From Clostridiales bacterium (GTDB taxonomy: Bacteria > Bacillota > Clostridia > Oscillospirales > Oscillospiraceae), in the NCBI GenBank assembly GCA_022787565.1, contig JALFVN010000077.1, positions 1-64,000 of the forward strand: a DNA stretch of 64,000 nucleotides, read 5' to 3'. The notes beneath the pieces are model-generated. The model did not search any database. It was not told where the DNA came from and saw nothing but the letters and a program-made list of their open reading frames with translations. Positions 42,103-48,726 of this stretch are shown piece after piece. Within the stretch, counting starts at the first letter, position 1; each line of letters starts with the position of its first letter. A program made the position numbers and the translations under genes.

Positions 42103-42528
42103 GTGTTTAACTTTATTGCCAGAGATTCAAATCAAAACAATGTCACACTGGAATATATCAGAAATTTTGAAGAAATAAGAGGCATTTCTTTTCCAGATGT
42201 TCTTGTTGACTTCTATATGAATCACAATAAAGCTGTACTGGAGGATGTTTCTTTTTCTGTTCACAATTTGGAGTTTACTGTTGAGTTTATCATTCCTCTA
42301 CAGCATGGAAATGTGTGTGTGGAGAAAATTCTATCGTTTAACGAAAATAATGAATATATTTCAAAAACCCTTATTCCTTTAGCTGAGGATACAGACGGAG
42401 AGGACTTCTATTGGGACTCGGCAAGCGGAAAAGTATATTACATATCCATGGAAAACGTTGAGAATCCTGTCCCAATCTGCGACAGTGTTGAGCAATTTTT
42501 TGAAATATTAAATAAATCATGTGAATAA
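42103..42528 (+). CDS. SMI1/KNR4 (SUKH) family immunity protein
   Basis: 141 residues, GTG start (ATAGGTG context with GGAGGGGAAATAG upstream). The order FEEIRGISFPDVLVDFYMNH ... LIPLAEDTDGEDFYWDS ... PVPICDSVEQFFEIL is that of SUKH-superfamily immunity proteins, which neutralise nuclease toxins in the cytoplasm. It starts 12 bases after the WHH toxin and is AT-rich compared with the secretion genes, which fits exchange as a toxin-immunity cassette. Confidence 0.88.
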   Translation: MFNFIARDSNQNNVTLEYIRNFEEIRGISFPDVLVDFYMNHNKAVLEDVSFSVHNLEFTVEFIIPLQHGNVCVEKILSFNENNEYISKTLIPLAEDTDGEDFYWDSASGKVYYISMENVENPVPICDSVEQFFEILNKSCE

Positions 42529-42542
42529 GAAAGGTGATGGCT

Positions 42543-42851
42543 ATGACAGAGTATCTTCCTCTTGGAAGCGTTGTGCTATTAAAGGGCGGTATGCAGAAAG
42601 TCTTAATTATATCGAGAGCCTTAAAGGTTCGCAACGGAGCCAAAGAGTTCTTTTTTGATTACGGCGGAGTGCCCTATCCGGAGGGACTGGTAGGGGACCA
42701 AATGGCCTATTTTAATCACAACAGCATTTCCCGGGTTGTGTTTACGGGCTACAGCGACGAGGATAACCTCAACATGGTGGAAAATATCAACCGCTATCTG
42801 GAAGAAAACCCCGATATCCTCCGCGGTGATCCCGCAAGCTGGGAAGCTTAA
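42543..42851 (+). CDS. DUF4176 protein
   Basis: 102 residues from the ATG at 42543. TEYLPLGSVVLLKGGMQKVL then FDYGGVPYPEGLVGD is diagnostic of DUF4176, a small family found almost only in type VII secretion and LXG loci. Its role is unknown. Start chosen because AAAGGTGA lies five bases upstream; the frame opens three codons earlier. Confidence 0.85.
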   Translation: MTEYLPLGSVVLLKGGMQKVLIISRALKVRNGAKEFFFDYGGVPYPEGLVGDQMAYFNHNSISRVVFTGYSDEDNLNMVENINRYLEENPDILRGDPASWEA

Positions 42852-42877
42852 AGGAAGGCATTGGAGGACAGCAGCAT

Positions 42878-43300
42878 ATGTATGAGACCGAAATCAGCAC
42901 ATGCAAGGCAAATATAAAGGCATACAACGACCAGATTGAAGCGCTCACAGAGGAAATTTCCGACCTGGAAACCTACGCTGAAAGATACTCCGGCAAAGTC
43001 GGGGAAGTGGATGGCCTGAAAAACGGTCTGCTGGACCAGGTACGGAAGATCTGTGACATCGACGCCGGCCTTGCGATTCAGGAAAAGATCAGAACCACCA
43101 TGACGGCTGCGATATCCGGACATGCCTTTGCCTCATTCTGCCAGAGCGTGTCCTCCTGCGGAACAGATATCAGCGAGGAGATCAAGTCCCGGGAAGAAGA
43201 GATCGAATCTCTGAACACGAAAATTACAACGGAAAAAAATCTCCTGACTCAATATGAGACCATGGCAGGAGAAGCGGGGGAGGATTTGCAGAATGGCTGA
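42878..43300 (+). CDS. Coiled-coil WXG-like protein (DUF5082/YwqH-like), copy 2
   Basis: 140 residues, same length and build as the protein at 39406-39828. N-terminal coil TCKANIKAYNDQIEALTEEI, a C-terminal coil EEIKSREEEIESLNTKITTE, no clear WxG. Probably a targeting partner for the large helical protein at 43913, as the first copy is for the LXG toxin. GGAGGA nine bases before the ATG; its end overlaps the next gene. Confidence 0.7.
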   Translation: MYETEISTCKANIKAYNDQIEALTEEISDLETYAERYSGKVGEVDGLKNGLLDQVRKICDIDAGLAIQEKIRTTMTAAISGHAFASFCQSVSSCGTDISEEIKSREEEIESLNTKITTEKNLLTQYETMAGEAGEDLQNG

Positions 43301-43607
43301 TACGGTGAATGCCGCAGGCACGGGCTCCGGAAGCGGACTTGTTCTGGATGACGCGGATATCGGCGCTTATTGCGAATTTTTCAATAAAACATCACGAAAA
43401 GCGGATCTTCAGCTGGACAGACTGATCCAGACCCTTAACGCCGCCGCAGAAACGGCTTTTATTGAGGGCAAAACGGCAGAAGCCCTGAAGGAATACATTA
43501 CGCGCCTTGAAACGCTGCAGGGCACGATCCTGGAGTTTGGATTTGCTTGCAGCAAATTGCTCACGGATTTTAAAGAAAGAATAAAAGAAATCGACGAACT
43601 GTATTGA
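43293..43607 (+). CDS. Small WXG100-like helical protein (YwqI-like)
   Basis: 104 residues. The ATG at 43293 overlaps the previous gene by eight bases and has GGAGG ten bases upstream. Helical hairpin build: DADIGAYCEFFNKTSRKADL, then FIEGKTAEALKEYITRLE, with E-G-K at the turn in place of WxG, and KERIKEIDELY at the end. Resembles YwqI/TIGR04197-type proteins of type VII loci. Confidence 0.7.
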   Translation: MADTVNAAGTGSGSGLVLDDADIGAYCEFFNKTSRKADLQLDRLIQTLNAAAETAFIEGKTAEALKEYITRLETLQGTILEFGFACSKLLTDFKERIKEIDELY

Positions 43608-43622
43608 GAATGAGGGATAATC

Positions 43623-43883
43623 TTGAGCGACAAAATATATTTTGACCCAACAAATGCCCAAATTTATCATCAGCAGTTAGCTGAAGCCAGTTTGGATGAC
43701 TATGTGGTCGACCCACCTTCAAGGTCGTCTGAAGGGCAGATGCCCGCAATGTTCGATGCGCTGGCCGGAACCATGGTGGAGCTGTATAACCAGGTACAGG
43801 AGCTGATCGTAAGCTCCGAAGAAATGATAGAGAAGATGGCGGAGAAGCTCGTAAAGGCGGATGAAGGCTCTGCCGTGACGTAA
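43623..43883 (+). CDS. Small helical protein of the secretion locus
   Basis: 86 residues from a TTG start (GAGGG seven bases upstream). KIYFDPTNAQIYHQQLAEAS then a helix MVELYNQVQELIVSSEEMIE. No assigned family. It equals the 39856-40116 gene product in length and position relative to a large downstream protein, so the four-gene order small-small-small-large looks like a second effector module. Confidence 0.65.
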   Translation: MSDKIYFDPTNAQIYHQQLAEASLDDYVVDPPSRSSEGQMPAMFDALAGTMVELYNQVQELIVSSEEMIEKMAEKLVKADEGSAVT

Positions 43884-43912
43884 GTAAAGCCAGGAGCGGG
43901 AAGTGAGACAGG

Positions 43913-45766
43913 ATGAGACGGGATTTCAGGCCGGAAACCAAGAAAAAGATGCTCAAGTATATCGAAGAGATGAAGGACGACACCTTATGGGGCGCGGTAA
44001 AGGATTTTATTGGAGACCTTTTGCTGGAGATCAAGCATTTTTTCAAGTACACGCTGTTTGGTTCAAAGCCGAACACAGAGGATGAACTGAACAAATACCA
44101 TAAGGAGGTCGTCGACAAAGCCGACGCTCTTGCCGAAGAGGTCAATACAATATTTGAGATGGCCAATGAGGAAGACGGGAATTTTGCCGCAAGGGCGGCT
44201 CTGCTGAACCAAAGCGGCCAGGAGCTTCTGAGCGTACTGAAACAATACACCGGCATGGCTACGCCCGGCGGGATCGTCGCAATTCTTTCTCCCCCGGGTG
44301 TGGGCGGTGTGGACGGCGTGGACGTTGCCATCGTTACCCAGGAGCCGGAGATATCCGACGTTGAGCTGGCAGCATTCAGCCAGACTGCTTCGACACATGA
44401 GTACTATAAAAGCATACAAAATGTTCAGGATGCAGTTCTTGGAATGGATTTAGAGATGGCATTACAAATCGCATTTGTGAATCGGCATGAAATCTTGGTT
44501 AACTTGCTCTTATCCGGTGATCGAGGAGAAGATTTACGACGGGCAGTACGCCAGATGATGCTTGACGGAGAAAATGGACTGATAATCCCCGTGACAGAGA
44601 TTGCAGAAAAACTCGGTGTAAGTGTGGGTATTGTGAAGTACGTCATTGCAAACGGAGGCTTGAACAGATTCGCCAGAGATCTCCCAACAGGCATGAGCGA
44701 AACGGATTTTTATGCGGAGTTAAAGAAGTATGCTGACGTTGATAAGTGTTTTAAAACCATTATGAACGATGAGCAACTATTTAAGAAGTTCTGTGATGAA
44801 CTGGGAGTCAACAAAAAAACCGTGGATGCAATCCTTGAAGGGAATGTCAATGAATACTCTGTCAAGCTATATAAAGAGAGCATTATGAAGTCCCTTCAGG
44901 ACGTATGCGGCAAGATGGAAATCAAGCTGTTCCCGGACACAAAGAAGATATTGAGCGGATTGAATGATTCATACAAGCTGATGACAGCTGGTGATCAGAG
45001 CAAGGTTTTGAAAGATATTTGGTCGGATGGGGATATATCTCCAGAAGAAGCAACAGAGTTCCTGCAGAAATACTGTGGCATTAAAAATGTAAGTGACAGT
45101 CATATCAAAGCACTTAAAAATATAACTGGCACTATGAATACGTCAAAGGAGATCAGCGGCTACATCAAGAAGGGCCAGCAGGCGATCGATATGCTGGACT
45201 ACTGGTTCTCGGACTACACCGGGGAGATGGAAATGCTTGATCGGCTCATTGCAGCCAATAGCGACGACCCGGAATATGTTCTGGCTTTAACGGATATAAA
45301 AGAAGAATATACTAACAGGTTTAACGGAACCGTTGAAAAAGCGTGCGAGTTAATAGCAGAAAAAGGAATTAGTGCAGTAGAAGATTTCACTCCATTAGGC
45401 ATTGTGGATTTAGTAGCGGAAAAAACCGGAATCAAAGATACTGTTGATGCGGCAGAAAAAATAGTTGCATATTCGTCTATCTGCCCGGAGACTGTAGAGG
45501 CCTACGGAAAAGCTTTGGAGGCTCTGAAAACCGCTCCAACAGACGAAAATGCCCTGACGCAGGTCAGATCCACCTTCAGCATGATGAAACAGACCCTTAC
45601 AGACTATTATGACGCGCAGACCGAATATGCAGAACATACCAAAGATAGCAGAAGCTATCAGGCCTATCTGAGCTACCAGAAAAACAAGATCGAAAATCTC
45701 CGCCTGGGCGACGACTTCACAGCGATCTCTTACGAGACCTTTATGGAGAAATACGGCGGGAATTGA
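43913..45766 (+). CDS. Large helical protein, probable type VII substrate
   Basis: 617 residues with no recognised catalytic domain. The N-terminal ~150 residues include EMKDDTLWGAVKDFIGDLLL and a long helix; GGIVAILSPPGVGGVDGVD is a Gly/Pro hinge (about 118-136). The remaining 470 residues are helical. Around 44.4-45.4 kb the DNA is visibly AT-richer and uses different codons from both ends, suggesting an exchanged central module. It follows three small WXG-like genes, as LXG toxins do. No gene with the look of an immunity protein follows directly, so it may be a structural or signalling substrate rather than a toxin. Confidence 0.7.
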   Translation: MRRDFRPETKKKMLKYIEEMKDDTLWGAVKDFIGDLLLEIKHFFKYTLFGSKPNTEDELNKYHKEVVDKADALAEEVNTIFEMANEEDGNFAARAALLNQSGQELLSVLKQYTGMATPGGIVAILSPPGVGGVDGVDVAIVTQEPEISDVELAAFSQTASTHEYYKSIQNVQDAVLGMDLEMALQIAFVNRHEILVNLLLSGDRGEDLRRAVRQMMLDGENGLIIPVTEIAEKLGVSVGIVKYVIANGGLNRFARDLPTGMSETDFYAELKKYADVDKCFKTIMNDEQLFKKFCDELGVNKKTVDAILEGNVNEYSVKLYKESIMKSLQDVCGKMEIKLFPDTKKILSGLNDSYKLMTAGDQSKVLKDIWSDGDISPEEATEFLQKYCGIKNVSDSHIKALKNITGTMNTSKEISGYIKKGQQAIDMLDYWFSDYTGEMEMLDRLIAANSDDPEYVLALTDIKEEYTNRFNGTVEKACELIAEKGISAVEDFTPLGIVDLVAEKTGIKDTVDAAEKIVAYSSICPETVEAYGKALEALKTAPTDENALTQVRSTFSMMKQTLTDYYDAQTEYAEHTKDSRSYQAYLSYQKNKIENLRLGDDFTAISYETFMEKYGGN

Positions 45767-45838
45767 CAAAAAAACGGCGCACAGTATCGAGGATGCTCTG
45801 CGGCGTAAAAAAATAGGAGAAAAGAAAGGAAAAGAGAT

Positions 45839-46534
45839 ATGAATTGCAGCTTTTGTGGAAAACCCGTTGCAGAAGGACAGCGCTTCTGCCAGAATTGCGG
45901 CGCTGAGATAAAGTGGCCGGAGCCCCAGCCGGTCCAGCAGCCCGGCTATAACCAGGGCTATCAGCAGCCCGGTTATAATGCAGGCGGCCAGCAGCCCGGT
46001 TACAATGCAGGTTATCAGCAGTCCGGCTACAATGCAGGCTACCAGCAGCCCGGCTACAACCAGGGCTATCAGCAGCCCGGCTACGGAGCCCGGACGGCGG
46101 ATCAAGGGGGGGCGATCGGAGACAACAGCAACCTCATCGACGTCTATAAGTATGTGATGAAAAATTACGCCAATTTCAACGGCCGTGCACGCCGCAGAGA
46201 ATACTGGCTGTTCTACCTGGCCAATATTCTGGTTCAGACGGCGCTGTATGTGCTGAGCGGCGTGTTCGGCGGACTGGCCGTGGCAGGTGACTCCGGCTTC
46301 CTTTCTGCCATCAGCGTTATTTTCACGGGATTGACCTCAATTTATGCCCTTGCGATTCTGGTTCCCAGCCTGGCCATTTCCTGGAGACGTATGCATGACA
46401 TCGGGAAGTCCGGCGGCTACATATTTATGAGCCTGATCCCTCTGGCCGGACCGATCATTGTGCTTGTTGCCCTGTGCACCGACAGCCAGGCAGAGGCGAA
46501 CCAGTACGGCCCCTGCCCCAAGGCCAGACGCTGA
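45839..46534 (+). CDS. Zinc-ribbon, YNxGYQQPG-repeat, DUF805 membrane protein
   Basis: 231 residues. An N-terminal zinc ribbon (C3-x2-C6 ... C17-x2-C20 in CSFCGKPVAEGQRFCQNCGA) leads to six near-identical 9-residue repeats (YNQGYQQPG/YNAGYQQPG, about 35-82) and a DUF805 membrane domain (ARRREYWLFYLANILVQTAL and SWRRMHDIGKSGGY) with about four helices. DUF805 proteins are widespread and of unknown function. It lies between the last effector module and the second FHA-TM gene, in the same direction. Confidence 0.88.
   Translation: MNCSFCGKPVAEGQRFCQNCGAEIKWPEPQPVQQPGYNQGYQQPGYNAGGQQPGYNAGYQQSGYNAGYQQPGYNQGYQQPGYGARTADQGGAIGDNSNLIDVYKYVMKNYANFNGRARRREYWLFYLANILVQTALYVLSGVFGGLAVAGDSGFLSAISVIFTGLTSIYALAILVPSLAISWRRMHDIGKSGGYIFMSLIPLAGPIIVLVALCTDSQAEANQYGPCPKARR
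45938..46085 (+). repeat. Tandem 27-bp coding repeats in the DUF805 gene
   Basis: About six units of TATAAC-CAGGGC-TATCAGCAGCCCGGC type encoding YN[QA]GYQQPG. In frame; likely to vary in number. Confidence 0.8.
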
Positions 46535-46606
46535 TGGTCCTGTCCTGCGGGCTGCCGTAACAAAGGCCCGAAAACGGAATAACGCGATATTAAGGAGCTA
46601 AGATAG

Positions 46607-47989
46607 ATGAGTAAGGATTACTTCCGGGATAAACGGTTGACAGACGACAGTGTGAATGAGGCAACGCTGTTTTTTGAAGGCTCCGGCAGACTTGTCAGGC
46701 TCGACAAAAAAATGATGATCATCGGCAGAGATGAAAGCTGCGATATCACCCTCAATGCGAGCACCATCAGCCGTAACCATGCAAGAATATTTACGGACGG
46801 CGCCGACTGGTACCTGGAGGATCTCGGCTCGGTAAACGGAATGACGGTCAACGGCAAGCCGGTCAACCCCTATGAGACGGTCAGGCTTTTCAACAACTGC
46901 CACATCGTTTTTGCGGATAATCTGACTGTATGTTTCCGCAATGAGCGCAGCAGTATGCGTGATGATGGGGAGACCACTTTCCTGAACCAGAACATCCCGC
47001 AGCGCGGTCCGAAGGAGTGGGAGAACCCATACTATAGCCCGAGGCCGGCGCCCCAGCGCGAAATGGGAACGCCGCCCCAGCAGCCCCAGCAGCCCCGGCA
47101 GCCCCAGCAGCCCCAGCCGCCCCAGCAGCCGCAGTACGGCGCTTATGTGCCATCTGCCGGGCCTTTGCCCGCTCAACCGGCGGTTAAGAATAAACCGAAA
47201 ACCAAGCTGTGGCTTGTCGCGGTCATTGTTCTGGCTGTGGTGCTTGCCGGCATGGCGGCGGCATGGGCGCTGCTGTCCGGCATCGATGATGTCCATATCA
47301 ACGCCGGCGTATACAGCATGGATTATCACCGCTTCCTGGGCAAGACAAAGTGGACCGTGACCGATAATCTGACCGACGCGAAGACCGAGTCTGTATTTCT
47401 GAGCGAAGACGGTAAACATGTGGAGCACGCCAGCTTTGAAGGGGAAGACGGAAGCATAAAAGTGGTTTTCTTCCGGGATGATCTGCCGGAATATGCCACG
47501 ATCGCAGGCCCTGACGGCACGGTTACGGAAATTGCCTACTACCCCGAAGACAGGTTATTCACCGTGACCCTTGGCGAAGACATGTATACCTACGATTATG
47601 ACGGAAATCTTGTCGAAACCCGACAGGAAGAGACAGCAGACGAGAGCATCTTTTCCTTTGGAACGGAAACCGTGTCCTTCGGAGGAGAAGAGGTATACCC
47701 GGTCCTTCTGTCCTCGCCCCTTGCCGTGAATGCGCTCTCCCTTTCCGCAAGGGCGACCACGGAAATCTCCGGCTTCTATGTGCTTGTCCTCCGTGAGGGT
47801 GAGGAAGAGTGGGAACCGGCCCTGCTTAAATCCGTGGATGACGGATACACGATAGAGGCTTCCATCCAGTTCCCCGAAGAGCTGTCCATTGTAGGAATTG
47901 CCATCATACCCGGATGCTACGAGGATCTGCGGATCAATGATATGGAAGTATGTGCCGCCGTCGAAGGCGAAACGGGGACTGGCGCCTAA
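46607..47989 (+). CDS. FHA-TM-ectodomain protein, copy 2
   Basis: 460 residues, paralogous to 37809-39380. FHA domain (about 20-112) with G40-RD, S55-RNH and N77-G78; ETTFL at 122-126; WENPYYSP; a Gln/Pro-rich linker (about 150-180); a membrane segment (about 203-225); and an ectodomain of about 235 residues. The start DYFRDKRLTDDSVNEATLFF matches copy 1 (DYYSAKRLTDSVYDSAVLYL). The conserved spacing of FHA and ETT motifs in both copies argues that ETT is functional. GGAGC precedes the ATG. Confidence 0.86.
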   Translation: MSKDYFRDKRLTDDSVNEATLFFEGSGRLVRLDKKMMIIGRDESCDITLNASTISRNHARIFTDGADWYLEDLGSVNGMTVNGKPVNPYETVRLFNNCHIVFADNLTVCFRNERSSMRDDGETTFLNQNIPQRGPKEWENPYYSPRPAPQREMGTPPQQPQQPRQPQQPQPPQQPQYGAYVPSAGPLPAQPAVKNKPKTKLWLVAVIVLAVVLAGMAAAWALLSGIDDVHINAGVYSMDYHRFLGKTKWTVTDNLTDAKTESVFLSEDGKHVEHASFEGEDGSIKVVFFRDDLPEYATIAGPDGTVTEIAYYPEDRLFTVTLGEDMYTYDYDGNLVETRQEETADESIFSFGTETVSFGGEEVYPVLLSSPLAVNALSLSARATTEISGFYVLVLREGEEEWEPALLKSVDDGYTIEASIQFPEELSIVGIAIIPGCYEDLRINDMEVCAAVEGETGTGA

Positions 47990-48042
47990 TGCCGGGCCAA
48001 TAACGGCTATTCACGCAAAGCCCGTACAAAGGAGGAAAAGAA

Positions 48043-48660
48043 ATGGAACAGACAGTCTGCCGGAAACGCGCTAAGGTAGCAGGCGTATTTACAATTTTTT
48101 TGGCGCTCAACGAACTGCTCAATTTTTTGCTGTATTTTGTCCGGGTCGTACAGTACAGCGGTATTCCTGCGGAAAATCTTATCCGCAACCTGGTGATGCT
48201 TTCTGCGCTTACGGTTGTTGTAATTCAGGCAATGAGAAACAAGAGCGGCGTGGTACTTTTCGTGGCCGTAACAGTATATGCGGCGGCGTTCCAGTGGTTT
48301 ACCCTCACGGGAATAATCAGGGGCACGACAAAGCCCAATGTGTATACATATATCATGCTGCTGAGTTTAGTGAGTTTGATCGTGGTCGCGGCCTTCAGCG
48401 CTTTTAAATGTGACCGGTTGGTAAGATATACCTGGTATCTGCCCGTCCTGATAACGCTGGTCTTTGCCTTGGGATACTACGCCTATAACATAGAATACTA
48501 TGCAGACCTCTTCTCCATCGGCCTGAGCTTTGAGGATTACATATACAGAGCATCCGCTGTAAACAATTTGTTTCTAAGACCGGTGTTCGTCCTGTATCTC
48601 ATGCTCTGGTTGAAATCCATGGCGGACGAGCGTTTGCGCAGAGAAACATATCGCTGGTAA
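48043..48660 (+). CDS. Integral membrane protein, end of the secretion operon
   Basis: 205 residues, unrecognised. About six hydrophobic segments (residues 12-34, 46-63, 68-88, 96-116, 127-147, 170-190). AAAGGAGG lies seven bases before the ATG. It is the last gene before a strong terminator. Nothing indicates a role beyond co-location. Confidence 0.75.
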   Translation: MEQTVCRKRAKVAGVFTIFLALNELLNFLLYFVRVVQYSGIPAENLIRNLVMLSALTVVVIQAMRNKSGVVLFVAVTVYAAAFQWFTLTGIIRGTTKPNVYTYIMLLSLVSLIVVAAFSAFKCDRLVRYTWYLPVLITLVFALGYYAYNIEYYADLFSIGLSFEDYIYRASAVNNLFLRPVFVLYLMLWLKSMADERLRRETYRW

Positions 48661-48680
48661 ATCCCCCCCGAAAAAGATAT

Positions 48681-48716
48681 ACCCGGAAGAAGACTGTTCC
48701 TTCTTCCGGGTTTCCT
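48681..48716. terminator. Terminator closing the secretion operon
   Basis: ACCCGGAAGAA and TTCTTCCGGGT (48681-48691, 48701-48711) with a 9-base loop, then TTCCT. Convergent with the activase gene, whose stop codon is just to the right. Confidence 0.8.
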
Positions 48717-48726
48717 ATTGTAAGCG

